In this document: positions 1 to 12,178 of the stretch, piece after piece | Numbering within the stretch: position 1 is the stretch's first letter | Layout of the letters: each line of letters starts with the position of its first letter | Assembly: GCF_900167535.1 (NCBI RefSeq) | Contig: NZ_FUYE01000007.1 | Location: 124,001-188,000, forward strand | Source of the DNA: Prosthecobacter debontii | Lineage (GTDB): Bacteria > Verrucomicrobiota > Verrucomicrobiia > Verrucomicrobiales > Verrucomicrobiaceae | DNA length: 64,000 nucleotides | Reading direction: 5' to 3' | Made by a program: the position numbers and the translations under genes | Notes under the pieces: model-generated | Database searches by the model: none | Seen by the model: the letters and a program-made list of their open reading frames with translations, nothing else | Told to the model about the DNA's origin: nothing

Positions 1-149
1 TTCACGCCTTCAAAGTCACGATCCACAAACTGGAAGTAGCCGGAGCCGTCTCCAACCAGCAGAGCACCGTTGTCGGTAGGCAGGCGCAGATCGAGTGCCT
101 GGGCACCTGTGGCGGCAGCGATGAGGAGGGGGAGGAGGAAACGTGACAT
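1..149 (-). CDS. Exported protein, N-terminal fragment (C-terminus beyond window)
   Basis: Only the first 49 or so residues are present. They begin with a clear signal peptide (MSRFLLPLLIAAATGAQA) followed by LDLRLPTDNGALLVGDGSGYF and a QFVDRDFEG stretch. The start is the ATG whose complement lies at 147-149. From memory, this N-terminal pattern (LPT-N-ALL then FVDR-FEG) resembles exported M23-type peptidoglycan metallopeptidases of Verrucomicrobia, but the catalytic region is outside the window, so the family is a guess. It is convergent with nothing visible and lies 66 bp beyond the stop of the beta-helix gene on the same strand. Confidence 0.6.
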   Translation of the reverse strand, partial: MSRFLLPLLIAAATGAQALDLRLPTDNGALLVGDGSGYFQFVDRDFEGV

Positions 150-214
150 CAGGAGCAGTTAACGGAGAAGATATCGTCTCGCAAACCTTCCTCGCGTGGC
201 TCGAAAGACGCTTT

Positions 215-1852
215 TCAGCGGCGACCGTGATTAAAATCCACCGCCGCACGGCGCACGTCAGCCCCTTGATTGGCCTCGATCTGCGTGTTTTGGCAGGAGG
301 GATCGACCACGATGGTCGCAGGTTTGTTCTGGAAGACGTTTCCGGTCATCTGCAAATCATGGCCGTTGGGGGCGAACGTTACGGCATTCTCGGGCGCTGA
401 ATCCCCAAGAGCGAAGACATTGTCCCGCACGATGACGGGGCCGTAGCTCGCGCCTTCTTCGTAGAGCGTGAAGTAGAGTTCAGGGAAGGCCACCGGTTTC
501 CCCGTTTGATAAGCGATGCGTCCACGGCGCATGTCGGGTTCATTCTTGGTGGTGTTATTCACGAAGACATTGCCCTGGAGGATGAAGTTTTTCGGCTGAT
601 TGATCCAGCTTCCGCGTCCGCCGTTGCGGAAGGTATTGCCCGTGATGGTCACATCCGTGCAGGACTTCTCCACACTCATCACACGGGAGCCATTGGTGCC
701 ATCAATCAGATTGCCTGTGATGGTGGCGTTTTGACAAAACTCCGCCAGGAAGAAAGCGCCCATGCGCGAGCCCATGATGTGATTGTTAGCAAAGACGACG
801 TTACGGCAGGCCTGGATGTGCATGGTATCCCCTAAGGCACTGAGCTGACACCCCGTGACGCGCACGTCACGGGCACCGGTGATGTCGAAGGCTCCCTTCC
901 CAGGGCCTGCTCCAATGGGTGCCCAGCCCAGGTAGCAAGCGGAGAGATTGTAAGCCAGCCGAGTTCCCTCTCCTGAGTTGCCCTCAAAGCGGATGGGTTC
1001 ACCTCCAGGCGTCTCTGAGATCTTGATGAAGGCGTCGTGAGATTCGACAACGAAATACTGGCGTCCGTGGATGACGTTCTTGGGCAAGTGGGGCGTGAGA
1101 AAGCTTAAAGCTTCCCGAGGTTCATCGAGCTGGCTGACAGGCAGGCTCTGTTCGCGGTTGTCAAACACCACCCGATCATCTCCATCCGCCATCTGCACGT
1201 TCTCCCGGATCATATCCATGCGGAAATACTGTTTGGCGCGTTCCACCTCCCAAGGCTCGTAAGACTCCGGCCAAGTCAATATCTGCCAGAGGTAACCGTA
1301 GTCCCACATGAATTTACCGCTGCGTAGCAGAGTGCAGCTTTCGATTGCCACACGTTCCGCATAGGTGATGACATCACCTTCGGATCCTTTTTTGGTTAGG
1401 CCGTGAACACCGATCACGGCACCTGCCATGCCGTTGGATTTCACATCTCGAAATAGGATGTCATGGGTGGCACCATCCTGCGCGGTGGTGATCTCGATGC
1501 CCTTCGTATTGACGTTGGGCTCCCAAGTGTTGGCCTGCTTGGCCGGATCAAACACTTGGCCGACAAACTCGCCCCCCATCCAGGTGAAGTGTTCGAGGTT
1601 CTGTCCGGCAAAGACGACGATGCGAGCTTTATCTCCCAAGTCCCTGGGCAGAATGAACCGAGCGCCATAGGCCATCACCGTGGTATTGGATACAATCGGG
1701 ATGGGAGCCGTTCCATCCAGATGATATTCCCCCGCCGGGATGGTGACACTGCCGCCATCTCCTAACCACTCTTTCAAAATTGCAGAGTCATCCGAGAGAG
1801 CGAACGAGGCAGAACCAAGAACCCAAGCGGCAAGAGCGAATCGAATCTTCAT
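215..1852 (-). CDS. Exported right-handed beta-helix protein (pectate-lyase-like fold)
   Basis: 545 residues. An N-terminal signal peptide of about 20 residues (MKIRFALAAWVLGSASFA) indicates export. The next segment (GDGGSVTIPAGEYHLDGTAPI) is the typical opening of a pectin-lyase-like beta-helix, and residues from about 330 to 520 carry repeated N-x-[IVF] coils such as RDVRVTGCQLSALGD, RNVVFANNHIMGS, QNATITGNLIDG and TDVTITGNTFRNG. Proteins of this fold commonly are polysaccharide lyases, hydrolases or epimerases; no catalytic residues can be assigned here, so the substrate is unknown. It lies 88 bp beyond the pyrC stop codon, on the same strand, and probably has its own promoter. Confidence 0.85.
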   Translation of the reverse strand: MKIRFALAAWVLGSASFALSDDSAILKEWLGDGGSVTIPAGEYHLDGTAPIPIVSNTTVMAYGARFILPRDLGDKARIVVFAGQNLEHFTWMGGEFVGQVFDPAKQANTWEPNVNTKGIEITTAQDGATHDILFRDVKSNGMAGAVIGVHGLTKKGSEGDVITYAERVAIESCTLLRSGKFMWDYGYLWQILTWPESYEPWEVERAKQYFRMDMIRENVQMADGDDRVVFDNREQSLPVSQLDEPREALSFLTPHLPKNVIHGRQYFVVESHDAFIKISETPGGEPIRFEGNSGEGTRLAYNLSACYLGWAPIGAGPGKGAFDITGARDVRVTGCQLSALGDTMHIQACRNVVFANNHIMGSRMGAFFLAEFCQNATITGNLIDGTNGSRVMSVEKSCTDVTITGNTFRNGGRGSWINQPKNFILQGNVFVNNTTKNEPDMRRGRIAYQTGKPVAFPELYFTLYEEGASYGPVIVRDNVFALGDSAPENAVTFAPNGHDLQMTGNVFQNKPATIVVDPSCQNTQIEANQGADVRRAAVDFNHGRR

Positions 1853-1940
1853 GTCGCGATTCTAGCGAAAGTTGCTTTGGAATCGCTACGTCAAAATCTG
1901 TGTGAAATGCGTCTTCGCCGAAATGTGAGCGAAGTCGATT

Positions 1941-3035
1941 CTACTCTACCAATCGCCACGTGAGCTCTAAATTGAGCCCGATGGGGAGAGGTGTCACAGG
2001 GCCGGCTGGGGTTTCAAGAATAGCCGTCAGAGAGGCCGCTTTCTCCATCTGAAACCGCTGAGCGGAGGCCGGGAAGCCGTAGAAGGCCGGGCCATTCAGA
2101 CTGAGGAAGTTCTCAAAGAGGCGTTGGCCTTGAGGAATGGTCAGATCCGCCCCAGCCTCTTCAAAGGCCATGGCATACAGCTGTGGTGCGCAGCCTCCCG
2201 TGAAGCAGCCTGCGGCACAACCACAAGCGGTCGCCTTCGTCGTGTGCGGGGCGCTGTCGGTGCCAGCAAAAAACTTCGTCTGTCCAGGAGTTGTCACCGC
2301 CTTTCGTAAAGCAGCCCGGTCATCCTGAAACTTCACCACGGGCAGGCAATAGAGGTGATACTTCAGCCCCTGGATCAGATGCCCCAGCGTGTAAAGCAGG
2401 TGCTGTGGCGTGATCGTGGCACCGACGTGAGCGGGGGCGCTTGCCACAAACTCAGTCGCCGCGCGAGTGGTGATATGCTCACAGACAATGCGCAGCTTGG
2501 GATGTGCGGCGAGGAGGCGCGGCATGCGCTCGGTGTAAAAGCGGGTCTCCGCATTCTGCTGAGCATCAATGTAGTCGGGGCCACTCAGCGCATGCTGCTC
2601 GCCGTGAATGCAGAGCACGATGCCGTATTGCTCCATGGCCTTGAGTACCTCGCCGCCGATGAGGTCATCCATCGGCAGGCCATGCTCGGCATTCGTGGTG
2701 CCGTGAGGAGGGTAATATTTGCAGGCGCGCAGGGTGCCGGATTTCGCCCCCTCTTCGATCATTGCCGCCGTGGTTTGGCGGGTCAGGTAAAGTGGCACGA
2801 TGAGTAGCTCAAAAGCCTCGGCACCAGCAGCACGTAGGTCCGCAGCATAACTCTCGATCGACCAGCCATCGCTCTGCACCGCCCCTGAGACCCGAGAGAC
2901 CGGCGGCTGAGTATTGGGCATGGCCAGGGCTCCTGCGCAGCCCATCTCGAGGTGGGCTTGGATATAAGCCGCCGTGGCAGGGCCTTGGCGAAAATGGGTG
3001 TGCAGGTCAAACCACTTGGGGAGGGAAAGCGTCAT
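1941..3035 (-). CDS. pyrC: Dihydroorotase, class II
   Basis: Zinc enzyme of de novo pyrimidine synthesis, cyclising N-carbamoyl-aspartate to dihydroorotate in the cytoplasm. The metal-binding HxH lies in WFDLHTHFRQG near the N-terminus; the lysine that becomes carboxylated is in RACKYYPPHGTTNAEHG; further ligands lie in LCIHGE and CEHITT, and the metal/active-site Asp in FAGTDSAPHTTKA, followed by the Cys-rich loop typical of class II PyrC. The start is uncertain: I use the ATG directly before LSLPKW (364 residues), but an ATG at 3056 and a TTG at 3068 that would overlap the oxyR stop are also open. It follows oxyR closely and may share its transcript. carB lies about 11 kb away. Confidence 0.92.
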   Translation of the reverse strand: MTLSLPKWFDLHTHFRQGPATAAYIQAHLEMGCAGALAMPNTQPPVSRVSGAVQSDGWSIESYAADLRAAGAEAFELLIVPLYLTRQTTAAMIEEGAKSGTLRACKYYPPHGTTNAEHGLPMDDLIGGEVLKAMEQYGIVLCIHGEQHALSGPDYIDAQQNAETRFYTERMPRLLAAHPKLRIVCEHITTRAATEFVASAPAHVGATITPQHLLYTLGHLIQGLKYHLYCLPVVKFQDDRAALRKAVTTPGQTKFFAGTDSAPHTTKATACGCAAGCFTGGCAPQLYAMAFEEAGADLTIPQGQRLFENFLSLNGPAFYGFPASAQRFQMEKAASLTAILETPAGPVTPLPIGLNLELTWRLVE

Positions 3036-3064
3036 GGCTCCAGTTAGCGTAGGCATGAGAGGGA

Positions 3065-6416
<3,352 letters not shown>

Positions 6417-6458
6417 GCACTGATGCAGGTCTTCAAAGGAGGCCTGTAAGTCTGCGAC

Positions 6459-6493
6459 AAACCCATCCCGCAAGCCGACGGGATGGGTTTTTT
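6459..6493 (+). terminator. Rho-independent terminator of katG
   Basis: A 12-bp perfect stem, AAACCCATCCCG (6459-6470) with CGGGATGGGTTT (6479-6490), closes an 8-base loop and runs into a T tract (6488-6493). The A run on the 5' side means it could also work for the convergent gene on the minus strand, which ends at 6515. Confidence 0.9.
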
Positions 6494-6514
6494 CATGGCA
6501 CGATCCTCACCGAC

Positions 6515-8161
6515 TCACTCGGCAGTTAACGGCTCCAATTTCTGCCCTCGTGCGAGCAGGTTCTCTTTCAACTCAGCGTAGGGGACATCTTGGACGGCAC
6601 AGGCTTTTTCGACGGCTAAAGCAGCGGCGGCACCGGCAGATTGGCCGAGGACCATGAAGGTCCACTCCAGACGAACGGCACCGTAGCCTGCATAAGAGGC
6701 GGAAAGAGCTGAGGGAACAATGAGGTTGGTGCACTCGCTCCGCTTCGGAACGATGGCGCGATAAGGAATGCCGAAGGGGGCGTAGTTCTTGTAGTTGATG
6801 AAGGCGCCCTCATTGTAGACGTGACCGTCTTTGATCACCGTGCGCGCGGCATGGAGATCTACGAACCACCAACTGATGCCGATAGGGTCCGAGACGGGAG
6901 GGGCCGGATTTAAGAAGCCTCCCATTCCGTTTTCACGGGGTCGCTCTAGGACATCGGCCTCGGTGATGATGTAGTCGGAGATCATGCGTCGGCTGCTGCG
7001 CAGATAAAGCATGCGTGGCCAGCCACCGTTGTCGGTGAACTCGTCCGCACAGAGTCCCCACTGAGACCACTCCTGGCGGATCTTGTCAGGAACAGACGGA
7101 TCGTTCGACAGAAAGTAAATCAGGCCTTGGGTGTAACGACGGTGTTCGTCATAAATGGCCTTGCGCTCGCTGTAGCTGCCATTGGGATAACCATGATTGC
7201 GACCATAGAAGTTGGCAGAGAGTTCATGCCAGCTCCCCAAATCAATCAGGCGCTTTTTGGGATCGGTGGTTCGACTGCCAGGGCCGTCGAGCCAATCGTT
7301 CATGCCACCTGCGGCGATGAAGCGGCGATAGATTTCATAGTCTGAGGCTTGGTAACGTTCCGGAGCGAGGATGGGAATCTTGTTCTCGGGATCCTTGGTG
7401 AGTGGCAATCGGAAGCAAAAACCCATGCAACTCTTATCCCCAGTGCCATGGATTCCCACTTCTTCATTTTGCACGCCCACAATCGTGCCTGAGGCCGGAT
7501 CACCGGGGACTTTGTAAGGGTCCACTTTCACCTGGAACTGCTGCTCCAGAGTGGGATTGATGACGCCACCAACGGTTTCTCCATACTTCGCATTGCCTTC
7601 TCGACCCCAGGTGTAGCTGACCCCTGAAAAAGCCATGAGGTCGCCCTCGACCGTGCCATCGATGAAGACCTTGCCATGGATGCGCGTGCCATCCTCGCAG
7701 AGGAAGCTGGTGATGCGCCCGCCTTCCTGGGTCACAGCGCCTTCGGCTTCAGAGATGCGTTTCCCACGAAGCACGGGGACTTTCATTTCCTGCAACCATT
7801 GATCAATCACTTGTTCGGCCATGGAAGAACGAAACTTGTATTTCGGTTCTTTAGCCTTGGGATCATACGCACGTGCGATCCGCATGAAAAACTCCTTGGC
7901 TAAACCACCGATGGGTTGGCCATTGCCCGCTCGTTTATCCACATCCTGGCTGCCCAATCCCTCGACCGTGATTCCTCCCAGATGCTGAACCGGAGAAACC
8001 AGGAGCACGCTTCGGCGACTCTCGGCGACTTCGATCGCCGCCGTGATGGCGGAGGGAGAGTCTCCGTAAACGACGATCTCAGCCGTGTGTTCTTTGGGCT
8101 CAGCCGAGGCAGCCAAAAGGGTGGGAGCCAGAAGTAAAGACAGAAGCAGATGACGATTCAT
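6515..8161 (-). CDS. Exported FAD-dependent oxidoreductase (FAD_oxidored type)
   Basis: 548 residues with an N-terminal signal peptide (MNRHLLLSLLLAPTLLAASA). Directly after it comes a Rossmann dinucleotide fold, EIVVYGDSPSAITAAIEVA, followed by the HLGGITVEGLGSQDVD segment typical of the FAD-dependent oxidoreductase family (PF12831) that is greatly expanded in Verrucomicrobia and Planctomycetes. A TFMVLGQSAGAAAALAVEKA segment near the C-terminus completes the FAD site. Substrates of this family are mostly unknown; many genomes carry them next to sulfatases and glycosidases, suggesting sugar or steroid-like oxidation. Convergent with katG. The gene appears monocistronic. Confidence 0.85.
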   Translation of the reverse strand: MNRHLLLSLLLAPTLLAASAEPKEHTAEIVVYGDSPSAITAAIEVAESRRSVLLVSPVQHLGGITVEGLGSQDVDKRAGNGQPIGGLAKEFFMRIARAYDPKAKEPKYKFRSSMAEQVIDQWLQEMKVPVLRGKRISEAEGAVTQEGGRITSFLCEDGTRIHGKVFIDGTVEGDLMAFSGVSYTWGREGNAKYGETVGGVINPTLEQQFQVKVDPYKVPGDPASGTIVGVQNEEVGIHGTGDKSCMGFCFRLPLTKDPENKIPILAPERYQASDYEIYRRFIAAGGMNDWLDGPGSRTTDPKKRLIDLGSWHELSANFYGRNHGYPNGSYSERKAIYDEHRRYTQGLIYFLSNDPSVPDKIRQEWSQWGLCADEFTDNGGWPRMLYLRSSRRMISDYIITEADVLERPRENGMGGFLNPAPPVSDPIGISWWFVDLHAARTVIKDGHVYNEGAFINYKNYAPFGIPYRAIVPKRSECTNLIVPSALSASYAGYGAVRLEWTFMVLGQSAGAAAALAVEKACAVQDVPYAELKENLLARGQKLEPLTAE

Positions 8162-8216
8162 GAAGGCGTGACCGATTCAAGGCGGTCAGGCATGGACTTT
8201 GGACATGAACCTGTTT

Positions 8217-8519
8217 CTACACACGCGTTTTTTTCGTCTCCGCGACTCCTCGATAACATCGTCGAAACCAGCTCAAGACGATGAACAACAAGCCGAAGCA
8301 CAGCAGTAGCAGCACGCCAACTCGCACCTTTTCCGCAATGCCAGGAGCGAGGCTAACACCCGTCATCACCGTGATCCATGCGGCCAAGCAAACAGGGCAT
8401 TTGGGCATGACCATCAGTGCAAAGCTATAAGCGACAAACTGTGTGATCTTCGCACCCCCAAGATGGCGCTGACATGAAGAGACAGGCCTGTTGTCGCCGC
8501 AGCAAGAAGGGGTTTTCAT
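8217..8519 (-). CDS. Small Cys-rich membrane protein
   Basis: 100 residues. Two predicted membrane segments (about 27-53 and 64-84) enclose a MPKCPVCLAAW motif with a CxxC pair; the N-terminus adds two more cysteines (SCCGD and SSCQRH) and the C-terminus is basic. This pattern is seen in uncharacterised MerC-like or thiol membrane proteins, but no family is certain. Its ATG overlaps the stop of the DUF899 gene by four bases (ATGA), so the two are almost surely co-translated. The coupling of a CxxC membrane protein to a thioredoxin-fold protein suggests a shared thiol or metal function, which is an inference only. Confidence 0.75.
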   Translation of the reverse strand: MKTPSCCGDNRPVSSCQRHLGGAKITQFVAYSFALMVMPKCPVCLAAWITVMTGVSLAPGIAEKVRVGVLLLLCFGLLFIVLSWFRRCYRGVAETKKTRV

Positions 8520-9340
8520 GACTCACACCTGGTCGAATGTTGGCAGCAAGTTGGAACAGAGCTGACGGGGGTGTCATAGCGATCATGATGCTTCCACCAG
8601 ATGCCCTCGTTTTCATTACGCCCCAACGGTGCACGATCCAGCCAGGGATACATACTCCAGAGGCTGTCCACACCCCGCGAATAAGTGGAGTAGGTGTGAT
8701 AGACGGTGCCGTCTTGCTGAACGAAGGCGCTCATGCCAGGGCGTTGGCGCAGATAGGTGGGCGTATTGACACCGCACATGGTGGCGAATGCAAACTCCGC
8801 CCCTTCACCCCCTCCAGGTTCTCCAGACCGCCACTCAGCTTGAGGTTCACGCGTGTAGTTGTATTCGAGCCCTTCGCGTTGCTGCTCTTCGGTGTAGGAA
8901 GCACAGAAATCGTAATTGAACTCGCCTCCCATGGATGAAGCCCAGGGGAAAGTCCAGCCCATGCGCTTGCGGAAGGCCAGTAGCTTTTCCAAAGGAGCCA
9001 GTGACACCGCCGTCAGGAGAACATCGTGATGGGCCAGATGCGTGACGATGCCATTGAAGCCGTCCGCGATGGCCGAACAGGAAGGACAACCTGCGGTGTA
9101 ATCCGGCCCGAACATGAAGTGATAGACGAGAAGCTGTGAACGCCCTTGAAACAGGTCTGCCAGACGGACCTCTCCCACTTCGGTTTGAAACCGATACTCT
9201 TGAGTCACCGGCACCCAGGGAAGCTGCTGACGCTGTTGAGCCAGTTCATCGCTTCGGCGTGTCAGTTCTTTTTCCGCCTGGAGCAACTCCAGGCGTGCCT
9301 TGAGCCATTCTTGCTGAGTTCCGATTCGATGCGTTGTCAT
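8516..9340 (-). CDS. DUF899 family thioredoxin-like protein
   Basis: 274 residues. The sequence has the DUF899 layout: an N-terminal helical EWLKARLELLQAEKELTRRS segment, then a thioredoxin-like domain with LVYHFMFGPDY, the AGCPSCSAIADGF motif holding two cysteines, and the FNYDF and YHTYSTYSRG signatures near the C-terminus. DUF899 proteins are AhpC/TSA-related and have no established substrate. No signal peptide is present. It is the first gene of a two-gene operon with the small membrane protein, and is divergent from the regulator at 9470 across a 129-bp gap. The C-terminal tail, rich in Cys and Ser, ends with the overlapping stop codon. Confidence 0.88.
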   Translation of the reverse strand: MTTHRIGTQQEWLKARLELLQAEKELTRRSDELAQQRQQLPWVPVTQEYRFQTEVGEVRLADLFQGRSQLLVYHFMFGPDYTAGCPSCSAIADGFNGIVTHLAHHDVLLTAVSLAPLEKLLAFRKRMGWTFPWASSMGGEFNYDFCASYTEEQQREGLEYNYTREPQAEWRSGEPGGGEGAEFAFATMCGVNTPTYLRQRPGMSAFVQQDGTVYHTYSTYSRGVDSLWSMYPWLDRAPLGRNENEGIWWKHHDRYDTPVSSVPTCCQHSTRCES

Positions 9341-9469
9341 GATGATTCCTCCGAGGATTTTTGATGTTTGATGGATGGTTCGTATTGACCCGTTGGTTAG
9401 GTCGTCGGCGTCAAGTTATCGCTTGGCATTCGCAGGTGTGAGTGACAACGATGTCGCGATTTTGTTTTC

Positions 9470-10690
9470 ATGGATTCGCTCATCAGTGCAGCCGCTGCCG
9501 CCCTCGCTGGGGGTGATCCTTTGCGCGCCTTGAATTGGGTGGCCTTGCGGGAAGATGCACCGGCACTCGCCTTGCGAGGCATCGCCATGGCGCAATTGGG
9601 CGATCTCGCTCAGGCGCAGAAGCTGCTCAAGCGAGCCGCACGTGCCTTTGGTCCGAGGAAGGCCCTTGCCCATGCCCGCTGTGTCTTGGCCCAGGCAGAG
9701 ATTGCCTTTGTGTCACGTGATCTCACTTGGCCTGTGAATACACTCGCCGCGGCTCAAACCGCCCTCGAAAAACAAGGAGATGTCCTCAATGCGCTGCACG
9801 CTCGCCATCTGCTGGCTCGTCACGCTTTACTGCTGGGGGATTTACGTGATGCGGAGCGGCTGCTGGCGAATGTGGATCTCTCGTCGATGCCACCGATCCG
9901 ACAGGCGGCGCATGCCATGATCCTCGCCAGCATCGCCATGCAGCGGTTTCAGATCGAGACGGCTCGGGCGGCGTTCTCTCGGGCGGTTGAGGAGGCGAAG
10001 CTCTCTGGCATTCCAGCCCTGCTGGCCGAGGTCAAGACCGCTGCACAGCGGCTGGAGACTCCCGCAGCAAGATTGATCACCCGGCAAGGAGAGCACTTGC
10101 TCTTGCTGGAAGACGTCGCAGCTCTGCAGAGTTCCCCCATTCTTTTGATCGACGCCTGTCGCCGTGTGGTGCGGAGGGGTAAAGTGGTGATTCCTTTGGC
10201 TTCGCGCCCCGTGCTCTTTGCGCTTGCACGAGCCCTGGCTGAAAAATGGCCTAACGATGTGTGCCGAGACGATCTGGTCCAATCTGCTTTTCAAGCCAAG
10301 AAGGCAGATGAATCGCATCGCGCTCGCTTGCGGGTGGAGATCGGGCGCTTGCGTCAACTTCTACGACCGCTGGCAGATGTTCAGGCGACTTCCCAAGGTT
10401 TTGCCCTTCAGCCACGGCAAGCCAGTGAAGTGAATGTCCTGACCTGGCCTCTGGAGGAAGAGCATGCCGCCGTGCTGGCCTTTCTGGCCGATGGTGAAGC
10501 GTGGTCAAGCTCCGCCTTAGCCTTGGCTCTCGGCATCAGTCAACGCACCGTGCAGCGTTCTCTGGATGCCCTGGCGGCGGAGAGAAAGGTGCAGTGGTTT
10601 GGCCGCGCACGGGCACGACGCTGGACCACTTCGGCCGTTCTCGGATTCACGACGATAATGTTACTCCCCACCCGGGTGTTAGAGGATTAA
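9470..10690 (+). CDS. TPR-like transcriptional regulator with two winged-helix regions
   Basis: 406 residues, cytoplasmic. The first half (about 1-200) is Ala/Leu-rich and helical in TPR-like pairs. Residues about 240-320 match the OmpR/PhoB-type winged helix (LARALAEKWPNDV, RARLRVEIGRLRQLL, ATSQGFAL), and about 345-390 hold a second helix-turn-helix (ALALGISQRTVQRSLDALAA with a basic wing). There is no receiver domain. It is divergent from the DUF899 operon and 9 bp ahead of the beta-propeller gene, so it probably controls both; the ligand is unknown. Start is the only ATG with this context. Confidence 0.78.
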   Translation: MDSLISAAAAALAGGDPLRALNWVALREDAPALALRGIAMAQLGDLAQAQKLLKRAARAFGPRKALAHARCVLAQAEIAFVSRDLTWPVNTLAAAQTALEKQGDVLNALHARHLLARHALLLGDLRDAERLLANVDLSSMPPIRQAAHAMILASIAMQRFQIETARAAFSRAVEEAKLSGIPALLAEVKTAAQRLETPAARLITRQGEHLLLLEDVAALQSSPILLIDACRRVVRRGKVVIPLASRPVLFALARALAEKWPNDVCRDDLVQSAFQAKKADESHRARLRVEIGRLRQLLRPLADVQATSQGFALQPRQASEVNVLTWPLEEEHAAVLAFLADGEAWSSSALALALGISQRTVQRSLDALAAERKVQWFGRARARRWTTSAVLGFTTIMLLPTRVLED

Positions 10691-10699
10691 ACTCCGCTT

Positions 10700-11341
10700 A
10701 TGAACCCGACTTCATCCCCCGCAGAGATCCTTGCTGAATTTGGCCCTTTTCCTGGCAGCACACAGGTGGCCGGTGTCACCTACGACGGCGATGTCGTCTG
10801 GTGGGCCTCCGAGAAAAAGCTCAATGCCTCGAATCCCGATACGGGCGAGATCGTGCGCTTCCTGGAAGTCCCAGCCTATGCAGGCACCGCCTACGATGGC
10901 AAGCACCTCTACCAAATCGCCGAAGGACGCATTCACAAGATTGATCCTGAAACTGGAGATGTCCTCTCCAGCATCCCCACCCCAAGCGCCGATGACAACA
11001 GTGGCCTCGCCTGGGCGGAAGGTAGCCTCTGGATTGGTCAAGCCGATGGGCATCAGATCCTCCAACTCGATCCTGAAACCGGAGACATCCTGCGCACCAT
11101 TCCCTCCAACCGTGTGGTCACAGGCGTGACCTGGGTGGATGGCGATCTCTGGCACGGCACCTGGGAAGACGAGAGCGAAATCCGCCGCATTGACCCTCAT
11201 TCCGGTGAAGTTCTCGAAAGCCTCCTCATGCCTCCTGGCACCCATGTTTCCGGCTTAGAATCCGATGGCCAAGATCGCTTCTTCTGCGGCGGTGGCCGAA
11301 CGGGCAAGCTGCGTGTGGTGAGAAGGCCTAACAAGAGATGA
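10700..11341 (+). CDS. Beta-propeller protein, glutamine cyclotransferase-like
   Basis: 213 residues without a signal peptide. It is built of about five repeats of the pattern GxxYDGxxLW...I.KIDPETGDVL: NPDTGEIVRFL, IDPETGDVLSSI, LDPETGDILRTI and IDPHSGEVLESL. This is the blade pattern of glutamine cyclotransferase/SMP-30-like propellers. It is short for a complete catalytic propeller, so a binding or scaffold role is as likely as an enzyme. The gene begins 9 bp after the regulator and is presumably co-transcribed with it, facing away from the DUF899 operon. Confidence 0.75.
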   Translation: MNPTSSPAEILAEFGPFPGSTQVAGVTYDGDVVWWASEKKLNASNPDTGEIVRFLEVPAYAGTAYDGKHLYQIAEGRIHKIDPETGDVLSSIPTPSADDNSGLAWAEGSLWIGQADGHQILQLDPETGDILRTIPSNRVVTGVTWVDGDLWHGTWEDESEIRRIDPHSGEVLESLLMPPGTHVSGLESDGQDRFFCGGGRTGKLRVVRRPNKR

Positions 11342-11363
11342 CCTGAGGTACTTGGACCGTAGG

Positions 11364-11426
11364 ACGGATTTATCCGGCTATGGATGTTCTTCAATCCGCT
11401 GAGACTCTTGCCGGATAATCCGTCGG
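11364..11426. repeat. Inverted repeat of a short repeat family (CCGGATAATCCGTCGG)
   Basis: ACGGATTTATCCGGC (11364-11378) is inverted as GCCGGATAATCCGT (11410-11423), one base shorter, forming a hairpin with a loop of about 31 bases. The right arm with its flank, GCCGGATAATCCGTCGG, recurs with one change at 18187-18203. A smaller hairpin, CCGCC-TGAA-GGCGG, lies at 11532-11545. The 238-bp gap between the propeller gene and the next minus-strand gene holds only these repeats. Confidence 0.6.
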
Positions 11427-11579
11427 ATCGGAACCGCTCGCCAAGGCGGAGGAGGGCTAATTCTACGATGTTCAGGAAGGCCCAGATCGAGGCCTCAGGC
11501 GGCTTGCCATAGACCACACAGGATCTTGATTCCGCCTGAAGGCGGGCCTCCGAACTTTGATTCTTCTCCGCTTATCTTG

Positions 11580-11957
11580 TTAAGCCAAGCTTTTGCTGAT
11601 CTCAGCATGAGCCGCAGCGACTGCGGTCTCACGTTCACGAATCGCCGCATAGCGCATGGCAAAGCTTCCAGGCTCGGTGGAACCCGTGAGCAGATGCTTC
11701 GCCTCCGCTACCAAGGCATCCTTTCGCTCCACAGTGATCGGTGGCTTTTCCTCCATCGCCTCATCCATCACCACCACCAGTTGGGAGAGCTGGCGTAGCC
11801 AGGAGAACCGTTCATCTTCCGTCAGCAACTGGAGCAATTTCAACGGGCTGAGAGTTACCTTCTCCTGCTTTTCATACGCGGCCTTCTCCACATTCATGAG
11901 CAGCTTGTGCAGACTGAGAAGCTGATTGCGGAGGGTCGGGAGTGGGTGGTCGGACAT
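11580..11957 (-). CDS. Conserved hypothetical cytoplasmic protein
   Basis: 125 residues from the ATG before SDHPLPTLRNQLLSLH; a longer open frame upstream runs through repeat DNA and is not credible. The protein is all-helical in appearance, with LRNQLLSLHKLLMNVEKAAY, then LLQLLTEDERFSWLRQLSQL and LVVVMDEAMEEK. From memory, short proteins with this LHK..LL..E..AYE and FAWLRPLS pattern occur in many Proteobacteria without a known role. No signal peptide or membrane segment. It is bordered on both sides by repeats and has no clear operon partner. Confidence 0.65.
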   Translation of the reverse strand: MSDHPLPTLRNQLLSLHKLLMNVEKAAYEKQEKVTLSPLKLLQLLTEDERFSWLRQLSQLVVVMDEAMEEKPPITVERKDALVAEAKHLLTGSTEPGSFAMRYAAIRERETAVAAAHAEISKSLA

Positions 11958-12004
11958 GGGACGATCTATAGTGCGACCTGAAATGGTCGCAAGAGGTATG
12001 GATT

Positions 12005-12176
12005 GAGAGGAGCGCGGACACTTTTGACCGCAGTCTATAACGTAGCGGTGTAGCCGCCATTCTTTCAATGCATAAGACCAAATGTAGGTGCCGTTTTTCT
12101 GCCAGACTTCTCATGAAGTTAGGCGACTTCGTCGCGATGGTTGAAGTTGCGGACAAGAGTGTCCGCGCTCCTCTCG
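12005..12176. repeat. Pair of inverted REP-like elements (REPIN-like)
   Basis: Two copies of one composite element face each other. The left copy (12005-12058) reads GAGAGGAGC, then palindrome GCGGACACTTTTGACCGC (12014-12031), then a second palindrome GCGG-TGTAG-CCGC (12045-12057). The right copy (12176-12122) is the reverse: palindrome GCGGACAAGAGTGTCCGC at 12149-12166 and GCGAC-TTC-GTCGC at 12123-12135. Together they sit just past the 3' end of the transposase gene, the usual place for elements mobilised by REP-associated transposases. Confidence 0.85.
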
Positions 12177-12178
12177 AG

